20,235 nt of DNA, from the NCBI GenBank assembly GCA_039767595.1, contig JBDNBY010000162.1, forward strand, positions 1 to 20,235. The letters run 5' to 3'. This document shows positions 5,898 to 15,944 of the stretch, piece after piece; positions within the stretch are counted from its first letter, which is position 1, and each line of letters starts with the position of its first letter. The notes beneath the pieces are model-generated. The model was not told where the DNA came from. It saw nothing but the letters and a program-made list of their open reading frames with translations, and made no database searches. Both the position numbers and the translations under genes were made by a program. This stretch comes from JBDNBY01 sp039767595 (GTDB lineage: Bacteria > Pseudomonadota > Alphaproteobacteria > Rhodobacterales > Rhodobacteraceae).

Positions 5898-8800
5898 ATG
5901 GCACAATCCTATCTAGGTCAAAAACGTCTACGTCGGAACTACGGAAGCATCCGTGAAGTTCTTGAAATGCCGAACCTTATTCAGGTTCAAAAATCCTCTT
6001 ATGACCTCTTCTTGCAGTCTGGCGACAGTGATGTTCCAGCCAAGGATGAAGGCATTCAAGGGGTGTTTAACTCTGTGTTCCCGATCAAGGATTTCAATGA
6101 AACATCATTGCTTGAGTTCGTCGGTTACGAGTTGGAAAAACCGAAATATGACGTAGAAGAGTGTCAAACACGCGACATGACCTACAGCGCGCCGCTCAAA
6201 GTGACACTGCGCTTGATCGTGTTTGATGTTGACGAAGATACAGGCGCGCGTTCTGTCAAGGATATCAAAGAACAAGAAGTGTTCATGGGGGATATCCCAT
6301 TGATGACGCCAAATGGCACATTTGTTGTTAATGGCACCGAGCGTGTGATCGTTTCGCAAATGCACCGCTCACCTGGCGTGTTTTTTGACCACGATCGCGG
6401 CAAAACGCACAGCTCAGGCAAATTGCTCTTTACCTGCCGGATTATTCCATACCGTGGATCATGGTTGGATTTCGAATTTGATGCCAAAGACATCGTTTAC
6501 GCGCGCATCGACCGTCGCCGTAAATTGCCAGTGACAACATTGCTCTATGCACTTGGCCTCTCTCAAGAAGAGATCATGTCGACCTATTACGAGACCGTGA
6601 ACTACCGCTATGAAAAAGGCCGGGGTTGGGTCACGAAATTCTTCCCAGAGCGGTTCCGTGGTACGCGCCCAACGTATGATATCGTGGATGCCGCCACTGG
6701 CGAAGTGATCTGCGCCGCTGGTGACAAAATGACACCGCGCATGGTCAAAAAGCTCGTCGAAGGTGGGGACGTTACAGAGATCCTCGTGCCGTTCGAAAAT
6801 GTTCTGGGTAAATTTGTTGCCCAAGATATGATCAACGAAGAAAACGGTGCAATCTATGTCGAAGCTGGGGACGAGCTGACATGGGAAACCAACAAAGATG
6901 GCGAAGTCACGGGCGGCTCGCTCAATGATTTGCTCTCTGCGGGTATTCATGAACTGCCTGTTTTGGATGTCGATGGGATTACGACAGGCTCGTATATTCG
7001 CGACACAATGGCGGCGGATAAAAATCTGGGCCGCGAGACGGCGTTGATGGATATCTACCGTGTGATGCGCCCTGGCGAGCCACCCACCGTTGAGGCGGCC
7101 TCGGCTCTCTTTGAAACTCTCTTCTTTGATTCAGAGCGTTATGATCTCTCGGCGGTTGGCCGCGTGAAAATGAACATGCGTTTGGATGTTAACGCCGAAG
7201 ACACAATGCGTGTCTTGCGCAACGAAGACATCATCGAATGTATCCGCGCTTTGGTTGAGCTGCGCGATGGCAAAGGCGAGATTGACGATATCGACCACCT
7301 CGGAAACCGCCGTGTGCGCTCTGTTGGTGAATTGATGGAAAATCAATACCGTGTGGGCCTCTTGCGGATGGAACGCGCCATCAAAGAGCGTATGTCCTCT
7401 GTCGAGATCGACACAGTCATGCCGCAAGATTTGATCAACGCGAAACCTGCCGCTGCGGCTGTGCGCGAATTCTTTGGCTCATCGCAGCTCTCGCAGTTTA
7501 TGGACCAAACCAACCCACTGTCCGAAGTGACGCACAAGCGCCGCCTCTCGGCGCTTGGCCCTGGCGGTTTGACCCGTGAGCGTGCCGGTTTCGAAGTGCG
7601 CGACGTTCACGCCACGCACTATGGCCGGATGTGCCCAATTGAAACGCCAGAAGGTCCGAACATTGGTTTGATCAACTCACTGGCGACATTTGCCCGTGTG
7701 AATAAATACGGCTTTATCGAAACGCCATATCGCAAAGTGGAAAATGGCCATGTGACAGACGAAGTCAAATACATGTCTGCCACCGAAGAAATGCGTCACA
7801 CGGTGGCGCAGGCCAACGCGACGTTGAACGAAGATGGCGATTTCATCAATGATTTGGTCTCAACCCGTCAAAATGGCGACTATGTCCTAAGCCCACGCGA
7901 GAATGTCGATTTGATCGACGTATCGCCAAAACAGCTCGTGTCTGTGGCCGCTGCGCTTATTCCTTTCTTGGAAAATGACGACGCCAACCGCGCGCTTATG
8001 GGATCAAACATGCAACGTCAGGCCGTGCCTTTGCTGCGCGCCGAAGCGCCGCTTGTGGGGACGGGTATGGAATCTGTTGTGGCCCGCGATTCCGGTGCTG
8101 CGATCATGGCGAAACGTGCGGGTATCATTGACCAAGTCGATGCTGAACGGATCGTTGTGCGCGCCACTGCGGATCTGGCCCCTGGTGATCCAGGTGTTGA
8201 TATTTACCGCTTGCGCAAATTCCAACGCTCTAACCAAAACACAACCATCAACCAACGCCCGTTGGTGAATGTTGGCGAAGTTGTCGGCAAAGAGCAGGTC
8301 ATCGCAGACGGCCCCTCCACAGATATGGGCGAATTGGCCTTGGGTAAAAACGTGGTCGTCGCGTTTATGCCGTGGAACGGATACAACTACGAAGACTCGA
8401 TCTTGATCTCAGAGCGGATTGCCCGGGATGACGTGTTCACCTCAGTCCACATTGAGGAATTCGACGTTGCCGCGCGTGACACCAAGCTTGGCCCAGAGGA
8501 AATCACACGTGATATTCCAAACGTTGGCGAAGAAGCTCTGCGCAACCTCGATGAGGCGGGCATTGTCTATATCGGTGCCGAAGTGCAACCGGGTGACATC
8601 CTCGTTGGTAAAATCACGCCAAAAGGCGAAAGCCCAATGACACCCGAAGAAAAATTGCTCCGTGCAATCTTTGGGGAAAAAGCGTCAGACGTGCGCGATA
8701 CATCATTGCGTGTGAAGCCTGGTGATTATGGCACAATCGTCGAAGTGCGTGTCTTTAACCGCCACGGTGTGGAAAAAGACGAGCGCGCCTTGCAAATCGA

Positions 8801-10034
8801 ACGTGAAGAGATCGAGCTTTTGGCCCGTGACCGCGACGATGAACGCGCGATCCTAGAGCGTAACATTTATGCGCGCTTGAACTCGATGCTCGTTGGCAAC
8901 ATGGCGGTCAAAGGACCAAAAGGCTTTAAATCCAACTCAGAAGTGAGCGCCGAGGTTCTCGAAGAGATGCCGCGCGCCCATTGGTGGCAAATTGCCCTTG
9001 AAGATGAGCAGGCGGCGAAAAACGTCGAAGCGCTTCAAGATCAATATGAGGCCCTCAAGCGTCAGCTCGATGCACGGTTTGAAGATAAAGTCGAAAAAGT
9101 CCGCCGCGGCGATGATTTGCCACCCGGTGTGATGAAAATGGTCAAAGTCTTTATCGCGGTGAAGCGCAAGCTTCAGCCGGGCGATAAAATGGCGGGTCGT
9201 CACGGAAACAAAGGTGTGATTTCACGCGTTGTTCCCATGGAAGACATGCCGTTCCTCGCCGACGGCACGCCGGTTGATTTCTGTTTGAACCCGCTTGGTG
9301 TTCCATCACGGATGAACGTTGGTCAGATTTTGGAAACGCATATGGGCTGGGCGTCACGCGCCTTGGGCCTTCAGGTGGATGATGCTTTGGCGGAATACCG
9401 CCGTTCAGGGGATCTCACGCCTGTGCGCGAAGCAATGCGCATCGCCTATGGTGATGAGGTCTATGAAGAGGGCGTTGCAGGCATGTCCGAAAGCGCACTT
9501 GTCGATGCGGCGGGCAATGTCACAAGCGGCGTACCAATTGCGACACCTGTCTTTGACGGTGCCCGCGAGGCAGACGTGAATGACGCGCTCGAGCGTGCAG
9601 GCTTTGATACATCTGGTCAGTCGGTCCTCTTTGATGGTCGTACAGGTGAGCAATTTGCACGTCCTGTCACAGTTGGTGTGAAATACCTGCTCAAACTGCA
9701 CCACCTTGTGGATGACAAAATCCACGCGCGTTCCACGGGTCCATACTCGCTTGTCACGCAGCAGCCGTTGGGCGGTAAGGCACAGTTTGGTGGTCAGCGC
9801 TTTGGTGAGATGGAAGTTTGGGCACTTGAAGCGTATGGCGCGGCCTACACGCTTCAGGAAATGCTCACTGTCAAATCAGATGACGTGGCCGGACGGACCA
9901 AAGTCTATGAATCGATCGTCAAGGGCGAGGATAATTTCGAAGCGGGCATTCCAGAGAGCTTTAACGTTCTCGTTAAGGAAGTGCGCGGCCTCGGCCTGAA
10001 TATGGAACTCCTGGACTCAGAGGAAGAGGAATAG
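5898..10034 (+). CDS. rpoB: DNA-directed RNA polymerase subunit beta
   Basis: The 1378-residue product is full-length RpoB. The rifampicin region begins at residue 525 (FFGSSQLSQFMDQTNPLSEV) and keeps D536, H546, R549 and S551 (E. coli D516, H526, R529, S531), so the target looks drug-sensitive. The catalytic segment GDKMAGRHGNKG starts at residue 1095, with K1097 and K1105 matching the nucleotide-contacting lysines. The C-terminal clamp part reads PYSLVTQQPLGGKAQFGGQR. ATG 5898 was chosen because AGGTGA (5884-5889) is eight bases upstream and MAQSYLGQKR is the usual alphaproteobacterial start. The in-frame GTG at 5886 lies inside that ribosome site. rpoC follows after 50 bases. Confidence 0.98.
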   Translation: MAQSYLGQKRLRRNYGSIREVLEMPNLIQVQKSSYDLFLQSGDSDVPAKDEGIQGVFNSVFPIKDFNETSLLEFVGYELEKPKYDVEECQTRDMTYSAPLKVTLRLIVFDVDEDTGARSVKDIKEQEVFMGDIPLMTPNGTFVVNGTERVIVSQMHRSPGVFFDHDRGKTHSSGKLLFTCRIIPYRGSWLDFEFDAKDIVYARIDRRRKLPVTTLLYALGLSQEEIMSTYYETVNYRYEKGRGWVTKFFPERFRGTRPTYDIVDAATGEVICAAGDKMTPRMVKKLVEGGDVTEILVPFENVLGKFVAQDMINEENGAIYVEAGDELTWETNKDGEVTGGSLNDLLSAGIHELPVLDVDGITTGSYIRDTMAADKNLGRETALMDIYRVMRPGEPPTVEAASALFETLFFDSERYDLSAVGRVKMNMRLDVNAEDTMRVLRNEDIIECIRALVELRDGKGEIDDIDHLGNRRVRSVGELMENQYRVGLLRMERAIKERMSSVEIDTVMPQDLINAKPAAAAVREFFGSSQLSQFMDQTNPLSEVTHKRRLSALGPGGLTRERAGFEVRDVHATHYGRMCPIETPEGPNIGLINSLATFARVNKYGFIETPYRKVENGHVTDEVKYMSATEEMRHTVAQANATLNEDGDFINDLVSTRQNGDYVLSPRENVDLIDVSPKQLVSVAAALIPFLENDDANRALMGSNMQRQAVPLLRAEAPLVGTGMESVVARDSGAAIMAKRAGIIDQVDAERIVVRATADLAPGDPGVDIYRLRKFQRSNQNTTINQRPLVNVGEVVGKEQVIADGPSTDMGELALGKNVVVAFMPWNGYNYEDSILISERIARDDVFTSVHIEEFDVAARDTKLGPEEITRDIPNVGEEALRNLDEAGIVYIGAEVQPGDILVGKITPKGESPMTPEEKLLRAIFGEKASDVRDTSLRVKPGDYGTIVEVRVFNRHGVEKDERALQIEREEIELLARDRDDERAILERNIYARLNSMLVGNMAVKGPKGFKSNSEVSAEVLEEMPRAHWWQIALEDEQAAKNVEALQDQYEALKRQLDARFEDKVEKVRRGDDLPPGVMKMVKVFIAVKRKLQPGDKMAGRHGNKGVISRVVPMEDMPFLADGTPVDFCLNPLGVPSRMNVGQILETHMGWASRALGLQVDDALAEYRRSGDLTPVREAMRIAYGDEVYEEGVAGMSESALVDAAGNVTSGVPIATPVFDGAREADVNDALERAGFDTSGQSVLFDGRTGEQFARPVTVGVKYLLKLHHLVDDKIHARSTGPYSLVTQQPLGGKAQFGGQRFGEMEVWALEAYGAAYTLQEMLTVKSDDVAGRTKVYESIVKGEDNFEAGIPESFNVLVKEVRGLGLNMELLDSEEEE

Positions 10035-10050
10035 GCCGCGCGCCTATTCC
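10028..10050 (+). other. Hairpin spanning the rpoB stop codon
   Basis: GGAATAGGC (10028-10036) pairs perfectly with GCCTATTCC (10042-10050) around a CGCGC loop. The rpoB stop TAG (10032-10034) is inside the 5' arm. A T run (10066-10070) is 15 bases beyond, too far for a terminator. It may stabilise or pace the rpoB-rpoC junction. Confidence 0.5.
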
Positions 10051-10084
10051 ACCCCTTTGTCCCAATTTTTAAGGAAAGACACCC

Positions 10085-13000
10085 ATGTCCCAGGAACTGA
10101 CGAATAACCCATTTAACCCGCTTGCCTCACCAAAGATGTTTGACGAGATCAAAGTCTCTTTGGCGTCACCAGAGCGAATTCTTTCATGGTCGTATGGCGA
10201 AATCAAAAAGCCAGAAACCATCAACTACCGTACATTTAAGCCAGAGCGCGACGGCCTGTTCTGTGCACGGATTTTTGGCCCAGTCAAAGATTACGAATGT
10301 CTGTGCGGTAAATATAAGCGCATGAAGTATCGCGGCGTTGTCTGCGAGAAATGCGGCGTTGAAGTCACACAGCAAAAGGTCCGCCGCGAGCGGATGGGCC
10401 ATATTGAGCTGGCCTCACCGGTTGCGCATATCTGGTTCCTTAAATCACTGCCATCGCGCATTGGTTTGATGCTTGATATGACATTGCGTGATCTCGAGCG
10501 TGTCCTGTATTTTGAAAACTACGTTGTCATCGAGCCGGGTCTCACCGACCTCACCTATGGTCAGATGATGAGCGAAGAAGAATACCTCGATGCCCAAGAC
10601 ACCTACGGCATGGATGCCTTCACCGCCAATATCGGCGCCGAAGCGATCCGCGATATGCTCGCTGCGATTGATCTTGAGGCCGAGGCAGAGCGTTTGCGCG
10701 CCGATCTGGCCGAGGCCACCGGCGAATTGAAGCCGAAAAAGATCATCAAACGTCTCAAAGTCGTCGAAAGCTTCCTTGAATCGGGCAACCGTCCTGAGTG
10801 GATGATCTTGACTGTGGTTCCTGTGATCCCGCCAGAGTTGCGGCCGCTGGTTCCATTGGATGGCGGCCGGTTCGCGACGTCAGATTTGAACGATCTCTAT
10901 CGCCGCGTGATCAACCGGAACAACCGTTTGAAGCGTCTTATTGAACTGCGTGCGCCTGATATCATCGTGCGTAACGAAAAGCGGATGTTACAAGAATCCG
11001 TAGATGCCCTCTTTGACAATGGTCGTCGGGGTCGCGTCATCACAGGCACAAATAAACGTCCGCTTAAATCCTTGTCAGACATGCTTAAGGGTAAGCAAGG
11101 TCGCTTCCGTCAAAACCTTTTGGGTAAACGCGTCGACTTTTCTGGTCGTTCGGTCATTGTGACGGGCCCAGAGCTTAAGTTGCACCAGTGCGGCTTGCCG
11201 AAAAAGATGGCGCTTGAGCTGTTCAAACCGTTTATCTACTCGCGCCTTGAGGCAAAAGGATATTCGGCCACAGTCAAACAGGCCAAAAAGCTTGTTGAAA
11301 AAGAGCGTCCAGAAGTGTGGGATATCCTCGATGAGGTGATCCGCGAGCACCCTGTCATGCTCAACCGTGCGCCAACGCTACACCGTTTGGGCATTCAGGC
11401 GTTTGAACCCGTTCTTGTCGAAGGCAAGGCGATCAACTTGCACCCGCTTGTGTGTTCGGCGTTTAACGCTGACTTTGACGGCGACCAAATGGCCGTGCAC
11501 GTTCCGCTCAGCCTTGAGGCGCAGCTCGAAGCGCGCGTCTTGATGATGTCAACGAACAACGTTCTGTCACCTGCGAATGGTGCGCCGATTATCGTTCCGT
11601 CACAGGATATGATTTTGGGTCTCTATTACACGACCATCATGCGCGAAGGCATGAAGGGCGAAGGCATGTCCTTTAGCTCCATCGACGAAGTGCAATACGC
11701 GCTTGATAATGGCGATGTGCATTTGCACGCCAAAGTCACGGCACGCGTTGCGCAAATCGACGAAGATGGCAACGAAGTGATGCAACGCTTTGAAACCACG
11801 CCGGGCCGTGTGCGTTTGGGATCGCTCTTGCCGCGCAATGCCAAGGCGCCCTTCTCGTTGGTCAATGGCTTGCTGCGTAAAAAAGACGTTCAAAACGTGA
11901 TCGACACGGTCTACCGCTACTGTGGTCAAAAGGAATCTGTGATCTTCTGTGATCAGATCATGACCATGGGCTTCCGCGAAGCGTTTAAGGCGGGGATTTC
12001 ATTTGGTAAGGATGACATGGTCATTCCAGACAACAAATGGACAATCGTCGATGGCACACGCGATCAAGTCAAAAAGTTCGAGCAAGACTATATGGATGGT
12101 CTCATCACACAAGGTGAGAAATACAACAAAGTGGTTGATGCTTGGGCAAAATGTAACGATGCCGTGACCGAAGCGATGATGGGCACGATCTCGGAAAACA
12201 AGCGCGACACAGACGGATCACAAATGGAGCCGAACTCGGTTTACATGATGGCCCACTCTGGTGCGCGTGGTTCTGTCACGCAGATGAAACAGCTTGGCGG
12301 GATGCGTGGCTTGATGGCCAAGCCGAACGGCGACATCATTGAAACGCCGATTATCTCGAACTTTAAAGAAGGTCTGACCGTTCTTGAGTACTTTAACTCA
12401 ACGCACGGCGCTCGGAAGGGTCTATCAGATACGGCTTTGAAAACGGCGAACTCGGGCTATTTGACACGTCGCTTGGTGGATGTTGCACAAGACTGCATTG
12501 TGCGCATGAACGATTGTGGCACAGAAAACGCGATCACAGCCGAACCTGCGATCAACGATGGTGAAGTGATTTCATCATTGGCTGAACGTGTGTTGGGCCG
12601 TGTCGCGGCTGAGGATATCATGGTGCCTGGCACCGATACGATCCTCGTGTCCGAAGGTCAGTTGATCGACGAACGTTTGTCCGACGCCATCGACGAGGCG
12701 CGCATTTTGAAGGCGCGTATTCGCAGCCCATTGACCTGTGAGGCCGAAGAGGGCGTTTGCGCCCAATGTTACGGTCGTGACTTGTCACGCGGTACGATTG
12801 TGAACGTCGGCGAAGCTGTCGGCATTATCGCCGCGCAGTCCATCGGTGAGCCGGGTACACAGCTGACAATGCGGACGTTCCACATTGGCGGCGTTGCCCA
12901 AGGTGGCCAACAGTCCTTTATGGAATCGAGCCAAGCGGGTAAAATCGCCTTCGAAGGCGAGAGCACCATCACCAACTCAAGCGGTGAGATCATCGTTTTG

Positions 13001-14269
13001 GCGCGGAACATGAAGCTGAATATCGAAGCGGAAAACGGCGATGTGATTGCAACGCACAAACTCGGCTATGGTACAAAGCTCCACGTCAAAGCGGGCGATA
13101 TGATCGAACGCGGTGCGAAGCTCTTTGAATGGGATCCTTACACGCTTCCAATCATTGCCGAAGCCTCGGGTAAAGCGAAGCTCGTTGATTTGATCACAGG
13201 TCTGTCTGTGCGCGATGAAACGGATGATAGCACGGGCATGACGCAAAAGATCGTCACCGATTGGCGCTCTGCGCCGCGCGGGTCGGATCTGAAACCTGAG
13301 ATCATTTTGCACGGTGCCGATGGCGAGCCGCTGCGCAATGAGGCAGGGGCGCCGCTCACCTATACAATGTCTGTGGATGCGATTTTGTCCGTGGAAGAAG
13401 CCCAAGATGTCACCGCAGGTGACGTGCTGGCGCGGATCCCACGCGAAGGCGCAAAAACCAAAGACATTACCGGTGGTCTTCCACGGGTTGCGGAACTCTT
13501 TGAGGCACGTCGCCCCAAAGATCACGCGATCATTGCGGAAATCGACGGTTATGTGCGCTTTGGCAAAGACTATAAAAACAAGCGTCGCATCTCGATCGAG
13601 CCTGCGGATGATACATTAGAGCCAGCGGAATACATGGTGCCCAAGGGCAAGCACATTCCAGTGGGCGATGGTGATTTCATCCAAAAAGGTGAATACATCA
13701 TGGACGGAAATCCAGCGCCGCATGACATCCTCGCGATTATGGGGATCGAGGCTTTGGCCAACTACATGATCGACGAAGTGCAAGACGTGTATCGTTTGCA
13801 AGGTGTGAAGATCAACGACAAGCACGTCGAAGTCATCGTGCGTCAGATGCTCCAAAAATGGGAAATCGCCGATAGCGGGGATACAACACTTCTCAAAGGC
13901 GAGCATGTGGACAAAGCTGAGTTTGACGCGGCCAATGCCAAGGTCATCGACCGCGGCTTGCGTCCGGCGACAGGTGGTCCGATCCTCTTGGGTATCACCA
14001 AAGCGTCACTGCAAACACGCTCGTTCATCTCAGCGGCCTCGTTCCAAGAGACAACGCGCGTTTTGACCGAAGCTTCGGTACAGGGCAAACGTGACAAGCT
14101 CATCGGTCTCAAAGAAAACGTGATCGTGGGTCGTTTGATCCCCGCAGGGACAGGTGGCGCGACACAGCGTGTGCAGCGTATCGCAGAAGACCGCGATAAT
14201 GTTGTCATCGAAGCGCGCCGCGAAGAGGCCGAAGAAATGGCCCGCCTCGCGGCACCAGACGCCGAATAA
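10085..14269 (+). CDS. rpoC: DNA-directed RNA polymerase subunit beta'
   Basis: The 1394-residue product is full-length RpoC. The first zinc site is C72-x-C74-x12-C87-x2-C90. The catalytic loop NADFDGDQ at 461-468 places the magnesium-binding aspartates at D463, D465 and D467. The bridge-helix and trigger-loop region starts near residue 722 (AHSGARGSVTQMKQLGGMRG, then GLTVLEYFNSTHGARKGLSD). The second zinc site is C811, C885, C892, C895, matching E. coli 814/888/895/898. AAGGAA at 10071-10076 is eight bases before the ATG. A clear terminator follows 27 bases after the stop. Confidence 0.98.
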   Translation: MSQELTNNPFNPLASPKMFDEIKVSLASPERILSWSYGEIKKPETINYRTFKPERDGLFCARIFGPVKDYECLCGKYKRMKYRGVVCEKCGVEVTQQKVRRERMGHIELASPVAHIWFLKSLPSRIGLMLDMTLRDLERVLYFENYVVIEPGLTDLTYGQMMSEEEYLDAQDTYGMDAFTANIGAEAIRDMLAAIDLEAEAERLRADLAEATGELKPKKIIKRLKVVESFLESGNRPEWMILTVVPVIPPELRPLVPLDGGRFATSDLNDLYRRVINRNNRLKRLIELRAPDIIVRNEKRMLQESVDALFDNGRRGRVITGTNKRPLKSLSDMLKGKQGRFRQNLLGKRVDFSGRSVIVTGPELKLHQCGLPKKMALELFKPFIYSRLEAKGYSATVKQAKKLVEKERPEVWDILDEVIREHPVMLNRAPTLHRLGIQAFEPVLVEGKAINLHPLVCSAFNADFDGDQMAVHVPLSLEAQLEARVLMMSTNNVLSPANGAPIIVPSQDMILGLYYTTIMREGMKGEGMSFSSIDEVQYALDNGDVHLHAKVTARVAQIDEDGNEVMQRFETTPGRVRLGSLLPRNAKAPFSLVNGLLRKKDVQNVIDTVYRYCGQKESVIFCDQIMTMGFREAFKAGISFGKDDMVIPDNKWTIVDGTRDQVKKFEQDYMDGLITQGEKYNKVVDAWAKCNDAVTEAMMGTISENKRDTDGSQMEPNSVYMMAHSGARGSVTQMKQLGGMRGLMAKPNGDIIETPIISNFKEGLTVLEYFNSTHGARKGLSDTALKTANSGYLTRRLVDVAQDCIVRMNDCGTENAITAEPAINDGEVISSLAERVLGRVAAEDIMVPGTDTILVSEGQLIDERLSDAIDEARILKARIRSPLTCEAEEGVCAQCYGRDLSRGTIVNVGEAVGIIAAQSIGEPGTQLTMRTFHIGGVAQGGQQSFMESSQAGKIAFEGESTITNSSGEIIVLARNMKLNIEAENGDVIATHKLGYGTKLHVKAGDMIERGAKLFEWDPYTLPIIAEASGKAKLVDLITGLSVRDETDDSTGMTQKIVTDWRSAPRGSDLKPEIILHGADGEPLRNEAGAPLTYTMSVDAILSVEEAQDVTAGDVLARIPREGAKTKDITGGLPRVAELFEARRPKDHAIIAEIDGYVRFGKDYKNKRRISIEPADDTLEPAEYMVPKGKHIPVGDGDFIQKGEYIMDGNPAPHDILAIMGIEALANYMIDEVQDVYRLQGVKINDKHVEVIVRQMLQKWEIADSGDTTLLKGEHVDKAEFDAANAKVIDRGLRPATGGPILLGITKASLQTRSFISAASFQETTRVLTEASVQGKRDKLIGLKENVIVGRLIPAGTGGATQRVQRIAEDRDNVVIEARREEAEEMARLAAPDAE

Positions 14270-14296
14270 GATCGGTCAAAAACGTCCTGAAATTCA

Positions 14297-14323
14297 AATG
14301 CCCGCCGCGTGCGGGCATTTTTT
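14297..14323 (+). terminator. Rho-independent terminator after rpoC
   Basis: AATGCCCGC (14297-14305) pairs with GCGGGCATT (14311-14319) around CGCGT and runs into six T (14318-14323). It closes the rplJ-rplL-rpoB-rpoC unit. Confidence 0.92.
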
Positions 14324-14365
14324 ATGGGCGCTGTCCGTTAGGATCGCCGTGAGGGAGGCGTTGAT

Positions 14366-15229
14366 ATGACAGATAATGCCAAAGGGGCGGTGTTGATGAT
14401 GCTCTCGATGTTGAGCTTTACCATCAACGACGCGGCGATGAAGGCGGCCAGCGCAAGTTTGCCATTGGGCCAGCAAGTGTTCTTGCGTGGCCTTTTGGTG
14501 AGTGTCATCTTTGGCTGGATCGTTTGGCGCCAAGGCGGGCATCGACAGCCATTCCCGCGGTCGGATTGGGCCCGTGTGATCACGCGGTCTTTGGCCGAAG
14601 TGGCCGCGGCCTATTTCTTTTTGACGGCGTTGTTCAATATGCCCCTTGCCAATGCGACAGCGATTTTGTTGCTGCTGCCGCTTGTTGTGTCTTTGGCGGC
14701 GCATTTTATTTTAGGTGAAACGCTGGGGTGGCGCCGGCTCAGTGCGATTGCCATAGGCTTTGTCGGGATGCTCTTTATCGTCAAGCCTGGAACCGAAGGG
14801 TTCAATTGGGCGACGGTCTATGGCCTTGTCGCTGTGGGCTGCGTGACCCTTCGCGATTTGATCACGCGCAATATGTCAAAATCCATCTCTAATTCAGTGG
14901 TGACGTTTACGGTGGCCATCTGTGTGACGGTGGCCTTTGGCGGGTATGCAATGACAGAGGATTGGGCCAAGGTGGATAGCGCATCGGCGTTCCTATTGGG
15001 GATTGCCGTGATCGCGGTGTGCACGGGCTATTACGCCTCTGTTGCAGTGATGCGGGTCGGAGAAGTGAGCTTTGTCGCAGGGTTCCGCTATAGCAGCCTC
15101 TTGTTTTCACTGTTCTTGGGATATGCGGTCTTTGGGGAATGGCCTGATGGATGGACCCTGTTTGGCGCGATGATCATCGTGGTCGCGGGGCTCTTTATGC
15201 TCTGGCGGCAACGTGCGGTCACAGGTTAG
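14366..15229 (+). CDS. EamA/DMT-family membrane transporter
   Basis: The 287-residue protein is almost wholly hydrophobic, with about ten membrane helices in two repeated halves (about 5-140 and 148-282), the EamA layout of the drug/metabolite transporter superfamily. Typical elements are an early TINDAAMKAAS helix, the FLRGLLVS segment, PLANATAILLLLPLVVSLAAH before the first-half end and GETLGWRRLSAIAIGFVGML. The second half repeats this as FRYSSLLFSLFLGYAVFGEW. Members export amino acids, nucleosides or other small metabolites across the inner membrane; the substrate cannot be read here. GAGGGAGG (14351-14358) is a strong ribosome site seven bases before the ATG. It follows the rpoC terminator, so a separate promoter is expected, but none is clear in the 42 bases available. 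Confidence 0.9.
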   Translation: MTDNAKGAVLMMLSMLSFTINDAAMKAASASLPLGQQVFLRGLLVSVIFGWIVWRQGGHRQPFPRSDWARVITRSLAEVAAAYFFLTALFNMPLANATAILLLLPLVVSLAAHFILGETLGWRRLSAIAIGFVGMLFIVKPGTEGFNWATVYGLVAVGCVTLRDLITRNMSKSISNSVVTFTVAICVTVAFGGYAMTEDWAKVDSASAFLLGIAVIAVCTGYYASVAVMRVGEVSFVAGFRYSSLLFSLFLGYAVFGEWPDGWTLFGAMIIVVAGLFMLWRQRAVTG

Positions 15230-15299
15230 GGCAGGGCATGAATGGTGGCATGTCGCCTGAGTTCGTCAAAGACATCCACCGTACATAACTGAGCACGGC

Positions 15300-15779
15300 C
15301 TACCATCTGATCCACCGTGTTCGGCATTTTTGATTAGCGTAGTTGGGTTGCTCTTGCAGTTCCATCATGACGACATGAGAGTCAACGAGAGAGATGCCTT
15401 TGTTTCCCATGGGTGCGCCTGCCTCTGAAACGAGGGTTTCGTAAAGCTCGGGGTTATCCTTTCTAAGAACCAAGCCAGTGTCGTGTCGCCATGCAAACCA
15501 AAAAACGTTTTGCGTATCGTGTCCATCAGCCAGCCCATGCACAGTTGTGTTTGTCGCGTAGAACGGCCATGCATCGCCTGGTAACAAAGACTTTCCATTT
15601 TTAAACTTGGGCACAATATCTGGGATGAAGAATGGCTCGCTGAGGTCAATGACGGCTTGTTTGCCAATGTTCAACCCGTTGGGAAGCTGCACGCAGCGCG
15701 TTGGAAGCCCCCAGTAGACACCAAATGCAAGAACCGAAACAAACACCACGGCAGCGAAAGATGGGCGGTATTCAGGCAT
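15300..15779 (-). CDS. Membrane-anchored protein of unknown function
   Basis: The 159-residue product is not recognised. Residues 8-25 (FAAVVFVSVLAFGVYWGL) form one hydrophobic helix after a short basic start, which looks like an uncleaved signal anchor. The remaining about 130 residues would then face the periplasm. They are soluble in character, rich in aromatic residues (GDAWPFYATN, NVFWFAWRHD) and contain two cysteines (C29 and one in the tail QKCRTRWIRW). ATG 15779 is preferred over a TTG 21 bases upstream because the protein then starts directly before the anchor, though the ribosome site is weak in both cases. The 70 bases towards the EamA gene hold nothing clear; the two genes converge. 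Confidence 0.65.
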   Translation of the reverse strand: MPEYRPSFAAVVFVSVLAFGVYWGLPTRCVQLPNGLNIGKQAVIDLSEPFFIPDIVPKFKNGKSLLPGDAWPFYATNTTVHGLADGHDTQNVFWFAWRHDTGLVLRKDNPELYETLVSEAGAPMGNKGISLVDSHVVMMELQEQPNYANQKCRTRWIRW

Positions 15780-15882
15780 AGGCGCTTCTCGTAGGGTCAA
15801 GATAAATTTTTTGATCTACTGTCATGGGATTTATACCGTCGCTGAACTGATCCCAATATTAGTATAGTTTCTATTAACAAAC

Positions 15883-15910
15883 CTTAAACGTACCGAGCGT
15901 TGCGTTTAAG
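15883..15910. repeat. 8-bp inverted repeat between two minus-strand genes
   Basis: CTTAAACG (15883-15890) and CGTTTAAG (15903-15910) form a perfect inverted repeat with a 12-base centre. It lies about 35 bases past the stop of the glycosyltransferase gene and upstream of the next minus-strand gene. It could be a weak terminator or an operator; no long T run follows on either strand. Confidence 0.4.
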
Positions 15911-15944
15911 CAGGCTTAGCCATTAGACGAAGGGCCGCGTGTGG

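Noticed and set aside
7470..7550. Possible rifampicin-resistance changes in rpoB
   Set aside because: All main resistance positions carry the wild-type residue; the differences from Escherichia coli are conservative and clade-typical.
12977..13525. 182-residue open frame antisense to rpoC
   Set aside because: Shadow of the strongly biased rpoC codons, rich in His, Arg and Phe, with no family features.
15780..15800. TTG start for the anchored unknown protein
   Set aside because: It adds seven residues before the anchor without a better ribosome site.
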